DNA of 64,000 bases from contig JBAYJD010000003.1 in NCBI GenBank assembly GCA_041665305.1, positions 1-64,000 on the forward strand, written 5' to 3'. Position numbers and translations under genes: made by a program. The notes under the pieces were generated by a model that was not told the DNA's origin, did no database searches, and saw only the letters and a program-made list of their open reading frames with translations. This DNA is from YA12-FULL-51-18 sp041665305. Its GTDB lineage: Bacteria > Elusimicrobiota > Elusimicrobia > Elusimicrobiales > UBA9959. Shown piece by piece: positions 24,699 to 31,836 of the stretch (the stretch's first letter is position 1; the number at the start of each line of letters is the position of its first letter).

Positions 24699-25709
24699 TC
24701 AGGAACGGTCCGCCGCGGTGAAATCCTTAAGCTTGCGGCGCAGCTCGCCGAAGCGCGGATTGGTCTCCGGCCTGGGCACATCGGCATGCGCTATGCCCTC
24801 CGCCGGAGGATACCAGACATACGCCCTGTCGGCGGAGTCCGGAAGAGAGGCTATAAAATCGGTGACGGCGACCGGACTGACCGTCCTGTCCGCCGAGGAT
24901 TCCACGGCGAAAACCGCGGTACCGGCGGAGCGGATGCTCTCCAGGATCTTCCCTCTCCAACGGGTATTAGCGTTCATCACGGCATAAAGCTGGCAGACGC
25001 TGTTGACGGCTTTTTTGTTATAGCTGTGGGGGTCGTCCTCCACGGCGTCCTTATCGTATTGTCCTTTAAGTTTTATAATGAGTTGCGGAGCCTGGCAACC
25101 CAGCGACACCAGAACCTGATTTTCTTCGTTCATAGCCAGGGCCGGAGAAAAAAGGAAAAGCTTCTCAGCCTTGAGCTCCGGATGCCTGCGCAAAGCGTCC
25201 AAAGCCAGGGAACCGCCTGCCGAGAACCCGGCCAGGGAAATACGTTCCCCCAGCCCGGCAGCGATGCCCAGCCCGCGGTCCACTTCCTGCCGCCACTGCT
25301 GTTGTGTGACGGCAAGAAGATCCTCTGGCTTCGTCCCGTGGCCAGGAAGCAGGATGGAAACGACATTATAGCCCTGCTGATATAGTATCTCTCCCAACTC
25401 CCGCATATACCAGGGGGAATCCGCCAGGCCGTGAATCATTACGACCGTTCTGAGCGTCCTGGCGCCATGCACGAGCAGGAAAGGCAAATTGTCGGTATTT
25501 CGTATTCCGGCGCGCTTGGAATCCCTATATGCTTCAAATTCGCTTACCGCCGCGTTATATCCGGAGACATCCGCCGGACCGGCGGGAATGCGGACCTGGA
25601 CGCCCGAGATCGAACCGGCGGCGCCGCCTTCCAGCTGTTCAAGCGAGCCTGCATAGGCAAAACAAGGCCATGCCGCTAAGATACACGCCAAGTAAGCTGT
25701 TTTCCTCAT
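24699..25709 (-). CDS. Exported alpha/beta hydrolase (esterase/lipase-like)
   Basis: A 336-residue protein with signal peptide (1-20, cleavage after AYA). The hydrolase core has an oxyanion HGLADSPWYM at 93-102, the nucleophile elbow G-F-S163-A-G, an acidic residue in SSADRTVS and the histidine in GIAHADVPRPE. LLPGHGTKPEDLL suggests a monoglyceride-lipase-like or carboxylesterase subfamily. Periplasmic hydrolysis of an ester or similar is inferred; no substrate can be named. Start at 25709 is chosen for the signal peptide; the upstream in-frame extension is not convincing. Confidence 0.8.
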   Translation of the reverse strand: MRKTAYLACILAAWPCFAYAGSLEQLEGGAAGSISGVQVRIPAGPADVSGYNAAVSEFEAYRDSKRAGIRNTDNLPFLLVHGARTLRTVVMIHGLADSPWYMRELGEILYQQGYNVVSILLPGHGTKPEDLLAVTQQQWRQEVDRGLGIAAGLGERISLAGFSAGGSLALDALRRHPELKAEKLFLFSPALAMNEENQVLVSLGCQAPQLIIKLKGQYDKDAVEDDPHSYNKKAVNSVCQLYAVMNANTRWRGKILESIRSAGTAVFAVESSADRTVSPVAVTDFIASLPDSADRAYVWYPPAEGIAHADVPRPETNPRFGELRRKLKDFTAADRS

Positions 25710-25815
25710 TGCATAGCATACCACCGGGCGGGTCCGCCGACCAGTGACGAAATACCCAGCTGCAAGGATCATTATTACCTACACCGGGATGGGTCTTTTG
25801 GGACGGCAAAAAAAT

Positions 25816-26225
25816 TTAGATGGCCGGTTCAGCTTTTATTTTTTTGTCGAGCTTGGCGCGGATATCTTCCCGCCAGTCGGCTTCGGGTTTAGAGTACTTA
25901 TCAAGCGTTATATCCATGACCCTGGCGTCCTCAGCGTCCAAAACGACCTCAATGGTGCGCCCGCTGCCCACCCCGACATATCCTTTGGCGGCCGCCAAAA
26001 GAACGGCCGAGGAATGCGGCCGGCCGGCGTAATTTTGTTGGGCTTTCAACTGCCTTTTTTTGCGTAAGCCAGCACGGCCTTGATCCGGTCGGCTCTGGCC
26101 TGTGAGGCCCCCATCCTGCCGTCCTTTATAAGACCAAGAGTTACGATCATCCACACTTTAAATTCTTTGTTCGCCGTTTCGCATGTGACGGTCATAACGC
26201 CCTCGCAGCCTTCCGCCTCCGACAC
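25816..26225 (-). pseudogene. Frameshifted small gene with a seven-A slippery run
   Basis: The first frame opens with GTG 26225 (or ATG 26195) and reads VSEAEGCEGVMTVTCETANK on to AYAKKGS, then TGA at 26046-26048. At the run of seven A (26055-26061) the -1 frame continues RQLKAQQNYAGRPHSSAVLL to TAA at 25816. Joined, the product has about 136 residues. It looks like one mixed alpha/beta protein ending in a Lys/Glu-rich helix. The zero-frame codons over the run are GCA AAA AAA G, the layout of a canonical A-AAA-AAA -1 slip site. Decay by indel, sequencing error or programmed frameshifting cannot be separated here. Family unknown. Confidence 0.5.
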
Positions 26226-26411
26226 TTACTTCTATGATATAGTTTACAGGGAATGGATGTTACAATCCCGAAGAAATGCCGAAGATAAGATACCGCCCGA
26301 ACCGCGGCGGCGCTCCAAAAATTCCGCCGGATCCCGCAAATAAACGGGACGAGTCCCTATTTAAAAGATAAAATATCATTTCTATCTGGTTTTTTGGGAG
26401 AGAATAAAAAT

Positions 26412-27971
26412 ATGGATAAGAAAAAAGTTCTGCTGATCATACGCGACGGGTGGGGGATAGCGAAACCCGATAAATTCAACGCCGTTGCCAACGCCAAAAC
26501 ACCCAACATCGGCCGCTACCTGAAGGATTATCCGAATACCGTCCTCGAACCGGCCGGGGAGGCCGTCGGCCTCCCCAAAGGCTACCAGGGGTCCTCGGAA
26601 GTGGGCCACCTTAACATGGGCGCCGGACGCATAGTCATCCAGGAACTCAAACGCATCATGGATATGATAGAGGACGGTACTTTCTTCAATTCCCCCGCGC
26701 TGAAGAACGCCATAGACAACGCCGTGAACAAAAGGTCCGCCCTGCATCTTATGGGCCTGGTCCAGGACGAAGGCGTCCACGCCCACCAGGACCACCTGTA
26801 CGCCATTATCCGTCACGCCGCAAAAGCCGGGGTGAAGGATATCCGCATCCATTTCTTCGCCGACGGACGCGACACGCCTCCCCGCAGCGCGCTCGGTTTC
26901 CTTAAAATGCTGGAAGAAGTGATAAAACAGGTTCCCGCCGCAAAGATCGCCACCGTCATGGGCCGCTACTACGCCATGGACCGCGGCGAGAAATGGGCGC
27001 TGACCGACGCGGCATACAACGCCGTTACCGGCGGCGAAGGCTCTCCCATGGACACCGCCGAAGAGGCCATTAACCACGCCTATGGCGAACTTAAAAACCC
27101 GAACGGCGAACCCATGGTGGACGAGTACATCCCCCCCATGGTGATCGGCGGCTATAAAGGCATGAAGGACGGAGATTCCGTCATCCATACCAACTTCCGC
27201 CAGGACCGCGCCATACAGCTGACCAAAGCTTTCGTGGAACCCCATTACCCGGGTTCCCGCTGGAAAAAGTTCAACATCGCCTACTGCGGACTTACCCGTT
27301 ATTACGACGCTTTCAAGTTCAGCGCCCTGCCTCCTATGGACGAGGGCGGCGCCATGAACAACCTCCTGGGGCAGGTCATAGCGGAGCACGGCCTCAAACA
27401 GCTCCGCCTTGCCGAGACGCAGAAATTTAAGCATGTCACTTCCTTTTTCAACGGCAAGCTGATCGAACCGTACAAGGGAGAGGACCAGGTGGAAATAAAA
27501 GGGACCTTCGACCCGTCCAGTTTCGGCGAACATCCCGAAATGAACGCCCCGGAAGTCACGGCGCGGGCGGCGGCGGAAATAAACGCGCAAAAATACGATT
27601 TCATCCTGGTGAACTTCGCCAACGGAGACATGGTGGGGCATACCGGCAATTTCAACGCGGCGGTAAAAGCCATCGAGATCGTGGACGCCTGCGCAGGGAC
27701 CCTGACCGAAGCGGCCCTGAAAAACGGTTACACGGTCCTTATAACCTCCGATCACGGCAACGCCGAAGAAATGTGGGATTATAAAATAAACATGGCCAAA
27801 ACCGCGCACACAACCAACCCGGTGGAGTTCATCTATGTTTCGAAAGACTCCGCGGGCCTGAAACTGCGGCCGCGCGGCATACTCTCGGATGTGGCCCCCA
27901 CGATCCTGGAAATTCTCGGCCTGCCCCAGCCGGCGGATATGACCTCGCGATCTCTTATCGAAAAACCATAA
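26412..27971 (+). CDS. gpmI: 2,3-bisphosphoglycerate-independent phosphoglycerate mutase
   Basis: A 519-residue binuclear metal enzyme of the alkaline phosphatase superfamily. It interconverts 3- and 2-phosphoglycerate in glycolysis. The N-terminal metal site is LLIIRDGWG (6-14); the phosphorylated serine is S62 in QGSSEVGHLNMGAGR. FFADGRDTPPRSAL, FRQDRA and the C-terminal ITSDHGNAEEMWD metal ligands are in place. Length matches the family (about 510). The ATG at 26412 follows GGGAGAG; an earlier TTG is possible but less likely. It is followed 25 bases later by a DUF167 gene. Confidence 0.96.
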   Translation: MDKKKVLLIIRDGWGIAKPDKFNAVANAKTPNIGRYLKDYPNTVLEPAGEAVGLPKGYQGSSEVGHLNMGAGRIVIQELKRIMDMIEDGTFFNSPALKNAIDNAVNKRSALHLMGLVQDEGVHAHQDHLYAIIRHAAKAGVKDIRIHFFADGRDTPPRSALGFLKMLEEVIKQVPAAKIATVMGRYYAMDRGEKWALTDAAYNAVTGGEGSPMDTAEEAINHAYGELKNPNGEPMVDEYIPPMVIGGYKGMKDGDSVIHTNFRQDRAIQLTKAFVEPHYPGSRWKKFNIAYCGLTRYYDAFKFSALPPMDEGGAMNNLLGQVIAEHGLKQLRLAETQKFKHVTSFFNGKLIEPYKGEDQVEIKGTFDPSSFGEHPEMNAPEVTARAAAEINAQKYDFILVNFANGDMVGHTGNFNAAVKAIEIVDACAGTLTEAALKNGYTVLITSDHGNAEEMWDYKINMAKTAHTTNPVEFIYVSKDSAGLKLRPRGILSDVAPTILEILGLPQPADMTSRSLIEKP

Positions 27972-27996
27972 GCGGCGCAGGCGGCCGTTAGCTTTT

Positions 27997-28215
27997 ATGT
28001 TCTACAAATTAAAAGTCCATCCCGGCTCCAAGGCGAACAAGATAATTAAAAAAGGGCCGGACTCTTTCGAGCTGTGGGTCAAAGCCCCCGCCGAACGGGG
28101 CCTGGCCAATTCCTCCGCGATAGCGCTGTTGGCGGCCGAAATTAAAACGGAACCCAAGCGGATACTGCTTATCAAAGGCGCCCAAAGCCCCGCAAAGATC
28201 GTAAAAGTAATCTAG
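27997..28215 (+). CDS. DUF167 (YggU-like) small protein
   Basis: A 72-residue protein of the DUF167/YggU family. VHPGSKANKI, FELWVKAPAERGLANSSAIALLA and RILLIKGAQSPAKIVKV are the typical elements. Role unknown. Its stop codon TAG (28213-28215) shares two bases with the left inverted terminus of the MITE-like element. The family usually runs to about 75-100 residues, so the natural end may have been trimmed by the insertion. Confidence 0.8.
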   Translation: MFYKLKVHPGSKANKIIKKGPDSFELWVKAPAERGLANSSAIALLAAEIKTEPKRILLIKGAQSPAKIVKVI

Positions 28216-28380
28216 GAGCCTGTCCGACATAAGGAATTTTGGCTGCAATCGCCGTTTTTTGCCTGCACCTTTGTTGCGCGAAACTTACAGGTTCATTGGA
28301 GCCTGCGCGTTTCGCGCGACTTCGGCTCGGCTTCAAAACCGTCAATTTCGCCTTAAAAACCTTATGTCGGACAGGCTCCT
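28214..28380. mobile_element. MITE-like element with 21-bp terminal inverted repeats
   Basis: A 167-base element. Its ends AGGAGCCTGTCCGACATAAG(G) at 28214-28234 and the exact reverse complement at 28360-28380 are perfect over 21 bases. Imperfect pairing continues inward for about 50 more bases per arm to GCGCGAAAC/GTTTCGCGC-type matches, so almost the whole element folds on itself. It contains no gene. No target-site duplication is clear. Confidence 0.75.
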
Positions 28381-28414
28381 AGGAGCACGTCCGACTAATG
28401 TCGAACGTGCTCCT
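28381..28414. repeat. Hairpin abutting the MITE-like element
   Basis: AGGAGCACGTCCGAC and GTCGAACGTGCTCCT (28381-28414) pair over 15 bases with one mismatch and a four-base loop TAAT. It begins with AGGAGC like the MITE end beside it, so it may be a deleted relative. Confidence 0.65.
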
Positions 28415-28525
28415 ACCAACAGCAATTTTTCAACCTTTTGTTTCCGATTCCTCTAACGCCGCCCATAGGGGACTTTCCAGCTTTTCAGGAAAACAATTTT
28501 TAACAAACCGGAGTCTTTATGCTGG

Positions 28526-28555
28526 ACAGGCCTATTTTTGTTATAGGCTGTTTTT
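28526..28555 (+). terminator. Hairpin plus T-run in the gap before 28665
   Basis: ACAG-CCTAT (28526-28535, one bulged G) pairs with ATAGGCTGT (28543-28551), followed by TTTTT. It is an intrinsic-terminator shape for plus-strand transcription coming from gpmI. The remainder of 28415-28664 holds only the promoter below. Confidence 0.5.
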
Positions 28556-28580
28556 CCGCTAATGGGGGGTCATAAGACCT

Positions 28581-28609
28581 TTGCCGGATTTTTCGCCGCT
28601 CCGTATACT
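28581..28609 (+). promoter_or_regulatory. Sigma70-type promoter before the 28665 gene
   Basis: TTGCCG (28581-28586), a 17-base spacer, and TATACT (28604-28609). The start site would be about 28616, giving a 49-base leader that ends with a GGGAG ribosome binding site. Confidence 0.6.
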
Positions 28610-28664
28610 ATATCCGGATAGAAGACAGCGCGCGGACCGGTAAAGATCCCCGACGCGGGAGTTT

Positions 28665-29186
28665 ATGATCAGTATGAATGTAACCAAAGCCTCTATTGCC
28701 TTGCTGTTTGCCATGTTCCTATTGCCGCGCGGCGCATTTGCCGGGCCGGCGCTTGAGCTGGTCGCCGATGAATCCAAAGCCGCGGCCGCCGACGGAAACC
28801 TTAACCGGGCCTGCGAACAGGCGGGACGGTCCCTGAACGGCCTTATGCCCGAGAAAAACGGCGGGGCGGCCGTGCAAATGAACCTTGCCCCGTCCGAAAC
28901 CGCGCCGCTGAAATTAAGCGAGCCCCGGAAATCCACAAAGAAATCACCTCCGCCTTTGGCTTTACTGCCGGTCAACTACGCTCCGGCCAGGGGCAAAGAG
29001 AGCCCCGGCGAAAAGTCTATAACCGCGCTCCTGAACGGAGGCGGAAACAGCTCCACGCCAGGAATTCACGGTTTGGGCGGAACCGGCTCCGGCGGCCTTT
29101 ACGACCCGGAACGCAACTCCAGGAATGTGGCGGTCTTACTGGACTTTGTGATAGTTTTACTCGGAACGCTGGTTCTCATGCTTTAA
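28665..29186 (+). CDS. Exported low-complexity protein with C-terminal membrane segment
   Basis: A 173-residue protein. Signal peptide at 1-25 (cleavage after AFA), a Pro/Lys/Gly-rich middle (PRKSTKKSPPPLALLP, then NGGGNSSTPGIHGLGGTGSGG) and a terminal hydrophobic helix (153-173, VLLDFVIVLLGTLVLML). Such a layout suggests a membrane-tethered envelope protein with an extended periplasmic region. No domain is recognised. It may be the first gene of a run with the DsbA-like and MauE-like genes downstream. Confidence 0.5.
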   Translation: MISMNVTKASIALLFAMFLLPRGAFAGPALELVADESKAAAADGNLNRACEQAGRSLNGLMPEKNGGAAVQMNLAPSETAPLKLSEPRKSTKKSPPPLALLPVNYAPARGKESPGEKSITALLNGGGNSSTPGIHGLGGTGSGGLYDPERNSRNVAVLLDFVIVLLGTLVLML

Positions 29187-29305
29187 CCTGGATTTTGCAG
29201 TTCGACCTGATTTTCACCATGAAAATCAGGGAACGGAACTGTTCTGCGCGATCCCTCGCGGAGGTAATAAGCGGACGCGACATCAAGTGTTGTATAATTA
29301 AACGC

Positions 29306-29941
29306 ATGTTCAACCGGACGCTGGCCAGAAAATTTTTTGCGGCGGGACTGCTGGTATTCGCGGTAACCCTGGCCGTTCTTCTGTGCAGGCAGTTCAGCCT
29401 CGCCCCGGCACGGCCTTCACCAGAGTTCAGGGCTTTCGGCCCTAAGAACGCCACGATACAGATCTACGAATATACCGATTTTTCCTGCCCGGCCTGCAAG
29501 GCGGCGGAAACGCATGTAATGAAGATCCTGGAGGTCTATAGGGGCTCGGTGCGCGTGAATTTCAAGCATTACCCGCTCCCCACCATACACCCCTGGTCTT
29601 TCCAGGCCGCGGCCTACGCCGACTGCGCCGGCGCGCAGGGCAGATTCATGGAATACGCCGCCCTGCTGTTTGAGAACCAGGAACAATGGGCTTTTGCCAA
29701 AAGCAAACCTGCGCAATTCGCCTCTTTCGCGGCGGAACTGAAACTGGACCTTCCCGCGCTGGAATCCTGCGCGGCGGCCCCGGAAACCGCGCGCCGCGTG
29801 AAACTGGATATTTCCGAGGGCGACCTCCGTGGCGTGAACGCCACTCCGACCTTCTTTATAAACGGCAAAAGGGCGGTAGGCGGGACGCAATTCTTGGACC
29901 AGGCCAAAAAATTCGACAATTTATTGAACAAAAACCGATAA
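29306..29941 (+). CDS. Membrane-anchored DsbA-like thiol-disulfide oxidoreductase
   Basis: A 211-residue thioredoxin-fold protein. An N-terminal membrane anchor (10-28) precedes a DsbA/DSBA-like thioredoxin_4 domain with the active-site C61-P-A-C64 in YTDFSCPACKAAE and a cis-proline loop NATPTFFINGKRAVG. HPWSFQAAAYADCAGAQG is typical of the BdbD/ScsC-type group. It would form or exchange disulfides outside the cytoplasm. TATAAT at 29293-29298 is only seven bases before the ATG, with no ribosome binding site. The MauE-like partner follows 19 bases downstream. Confidence 0.87.
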   Translation: MFNRTLARKFFAAGLLVFAVTLAVLLCRQFSLAPARPSPEFRAFGPKNATIQIYEYTDFSCPACKAAETHVMKILEVYRGSVRVNFKHYPLPTIHPWSFQAAAYADCAGAQGRFMEYAALLFENQEQWAFAKSKPAQFASFAAELKLDLPALESCAAAPETARRVKLDISEGDLRGVNATPTFFINGKRAVGGTQFLDQAKKFDNLLNKNR

Positions 29942-29960
29942 TACCGCGGTTAACGCTTTT

Positions 29961-30422
29961 ATGAATGAAGAAACACGGACAAAGGACATCATAGGACTGC
30001 TGGCCCGGCTTTTGGCCGGCGGCATCTTTATCTACGCCGGGTTCCTTAAAGCCGTGGCGCCGGCGGAAGAATTCGCCTACGCCATAGAAACCTACAAGGT
30101 TGTTCCGGCGGGCCCGGCCATGTTCGCGGCCCTGACCGTGCCCTGGATAGAATTGTACCTGGGAGTATTCCTCGCCGCGGGCGTGTTCACGGACCTTGCC
30201 GCCCTCGCCGCCGGCGCCATGCTTCTCGGTTTCGAGGGGCTTCTTCTTCAGGCCATGATCAGAAAATTGCCGGTCACCTCCTGCGGCTGCTTCGGCGCCT
30301 CCATGCACAATTCCCTCGGTTATGAATTTTTTCAGAACCTGCTGTTCTTAGCCGCGGCCGCCCTGGCCTGGAAATACGGCGGCAGGTTTTCAATAGATTC
30401 CACGCTCGAACAACATGGTTAA
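29961..30422 (+). CDS. MauE/DoxX-family membrane protein
   Basis: A 153-residue membrane protein with four helices. The first, LLARLLAGGIFIYAGFLKAVAP, is DoxX/MauE-like, and VTSCGCFGAS between helices three and four is the MauE cysteine motif. MauE proteins supply or recycle disulfides for partner proteins. Placement directly after a DsbA-like thiol oxidoreductase supports a membrane reductase or oxidase pairing, here inferred. The stop overlaps the following gene by eight bases. Confidence 0.82.
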   Translation: MNEETRTKDIIGLLARLLAGGIFIYAGFLKAVAPAEEFAYAIETYKVVPAGPAMFAALTVPWIELYLGVFLAAGVFTDLAALAAGAMLLGFEGLLLQAMIRKLPVTSCGCFGASMHNSLGYEFFQNLLFLAAAALAWKYGGRFSIDSTLEQHG

Positions 30423-31173
30423 AATAAAGTTCCTTCTTATCTTCTCGCTGATGGTTTTTACGGGCGCGCAGGCCGGCGCTTTCCGCCCCTACGCCAAGGG
30501 CACGGAAGCCAAGACCAGTTGGATGACGGTTTCATCCCTTAAGACCGGACAGCAGTATTACATGGAGGTGGCGGCCGACGGGACCGTGGTCACCCGCACC
30601 GAAACCAGGAACATCATAACGACCAGGCGCGGAAAGATCTCCCCCCAACTGGCCAAGGATTTCTTCCGCGAGATCGAAAGTTGCGACCTGATCATTTCGC
30701 AAAGCTCTATAGACAACAAGCTTGTGTTCTACAAAGGCGAACTTCTAGGCATCTCGGCTTACATCAGCGGCGAATTAAAGCGCATAACGGCCCCGCTCAA
30801 CAATTTCGGCGAAGCGTTCGCCCACGCCTTTGGAGAGGTAAAAAAAGCCGCGGACAAGCTCCCGGAAGAAAAGACCCTGAAAGGCTTCCTGACGGCCGAA
30901 CCGCTGGCGGGGGCCGAACTGGAGGCCCTGCAATCCAAAGCCGCGAAAGAAGGCGAGCTTAAGACCGTCGAAACTTACGATATACAGAAAATAGACCCCC
31001 TTCTGAAAGCCATTAAGCAGCCATACCGCCTGATCCCGCTTGAAACCGCGGCCCAGGTGAAGGAACTGCGGACGTTCATTTCCGCGCGCCAGCTCTACGG
31101 CCTAAGGAAACTTTTTTATCTTCCCTCCACACGCGGCACCTTCAAGTGCCAGCTGCTCGACGCTGCCAAATAA
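30415..31173 (+). CDS. Exported hypothetical protein, 252 residues
   Basis: A signal peptide (1-21, cleavage after AGA) is followed by a mixed alpha/beta protein without recognisable domain. It has no paired cysteines other than C90 and C246 (approximate), so it may or may not be a substrate of the upstream oxidoreductase. The eight-base overlap with the MauE-like gene indicates a shared mRNA. A short hairpin with T-run follows. Confidence 0.55.
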   Translation: MVKIKFLLIFSLMVFTGAQAGAFRPYAKGTEAKTSWMTVSSLKTGQQYYMEVAADGTVVTRTETRNIITTRRGKISPQLAKDFFREIESCDLIISQSSIDNKLVFYKGELLGISAYISGELKRITAPLNNFGEAFAHAFGEVKKAADKLPEEKTLKGFLTAEPLAGAELEALQSKAAKEGELKTVETYDIQKIDPLLKAIKQPYRLIPLETAAQVKELRTFISARQLYGLRKLFYLPSTRGTFKCQLLDAAK

Positions 31174-31175
31174 GC

Positions 31176-31194
31176 TATCGCGAAGCGATATTTT
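31176..31194 (+). terminator. Short hairpin plus T-run after the 30415 gene
   Basis: TATCGC-GAA-GCGATA (31176-31190) followed by TTTT. The stem is short but directly follows the stop codon by two bases. Confidence 0.4.
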
Positions 31195-31202
31195 ATTCGG
31201 CG

Positions 31203-31334
31203 CGGCTGCCGACCGAAGCCGAATGGGAATACGCGGCATAAGGAAGCGAATCCAAAAAATTTGAAGGCCGCATAGGTTATAAAGATGACCGCCGTACGGC
31301 CGTCGGATTTCGTCCGGCCGGGTCGGGGCGCTGA
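31203..31334 (+). pseudogene. Remnant of a formylglycine-generating-enzyme (FGE-sulfatase) domain
   Basis: In one frame the DNA reads RLPTEAEWEYAA, then a stop, then GSESKKFEGRIGYKDD and RRTAVGFRPAGSGR. RLPTEAEWEYAA is the hallmark motif of the FGE/SUMF1 fold and VGFRPA matches its C-terminal GFR element. The roughly 100 residues normally between are missing. It is a decayed gene, reduced to two ends; no start or promoter of its own. Confidence 0.7.
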
Positions 31335-31352
31335 AACCTTAGAAGGACCGGT

Positions 31353-31381
31353 ATTGATTATCCTCTCATTAAAATCTAGAA
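31353..31381 (+). promoter_or_regulatory. Promoter of the response regulator, apparently leaderless
   Basis: TTGATT (31353-31358), a 17-base spacer and TAGAAT (31376-31381) form a good sigma70-type promoter. The ATG follows ten bases after the -10, so transcription should start within about three bases of it. No ribosome binding site exists. Confidence 0.6.
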
Positions 31382-31391
31382 TAGCTTTATT

Positions 31392-31811
31392 ATGACGGAA
31401 GGAACTACGATCCAGATCATAGCGGTGGATGACGACGAGACCATACTCGATATCTATGAAACCGGCCTGACCGAGGCCGGTTTCTCCGTAAAAACTTTTT
31501 CAAATCCGAAAAAAGCCAAGGAATATTTCGCGGCCCTCAAGGCCGGGGAGGCCCCCCATGTGATCCTGATGGACATCATGATGCCCGGCATTGACGGGAT
31601 CAGCCTGATGCACGACATCCATTCCATGGACGCCACCTCCCATGTCCCCATTATCGCGGTAAGCGGGCTCAGCGACGCCGCCACGCTTAACGACGCTCTT
31701 CTGTTCGGCGCCATGGACTACCTGGTAAAACCTTTTGATCTGGACGCCCTGAAACTGAAGATCAACAAAGCTTTCGATCTCGCGCAGAAAAGAGCGCCCA
31801 AGACCAATTGA
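31392..31811 (+). CDS. Single-domain response regulator
   Basis: A 139-residue CheY-like receiver. Acidic cluster DDD at 13-15, phospho-acceptor D61 in VILMDIMMPGIDG, conserved serine in IIAVSGLSD and lysine in YLVKPFDLDAL are all present. No output domain. A membrane protein follows 25 bases later and may be co-transcribed. The promoter is strong and the mRNA looks leaderless. Confidence 0.85.
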   Translation: MTEGTTIQIIAVDDDETILDIYETGLTEAGFSVKTFSNPKKAKEYFAALKAGEAPHVILMDIMMPGIDGISLMHDIHSMDATSHVPIIAVSGLSDAATLNDALLFGAMDYLVKPFDLDALKLKINKAFDLAQKRAPKTN

Positions 31812-31836
31812 CCTCCTTCCGACGGACCTTTTTATC

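Noticed and set aside
26080..26343. 87-residue plus-strand frame
   Set aside because: It overlaps the frameshifted minus-strand gene and continues into non-coding DNA before gpmI; the minus frames have better protein character.
26382..27809. 475-codon open frame opposite gpmI
   Set aside because: Antisense of a fully conserved gpmI; its composition (many His, Gly, Val) is typical of shadow frames.
28259..28456. 65-residue frame inside the MITE-like element
   Set aside because: Lies across a self-complementary element and has no start signal or protein-like sequence.
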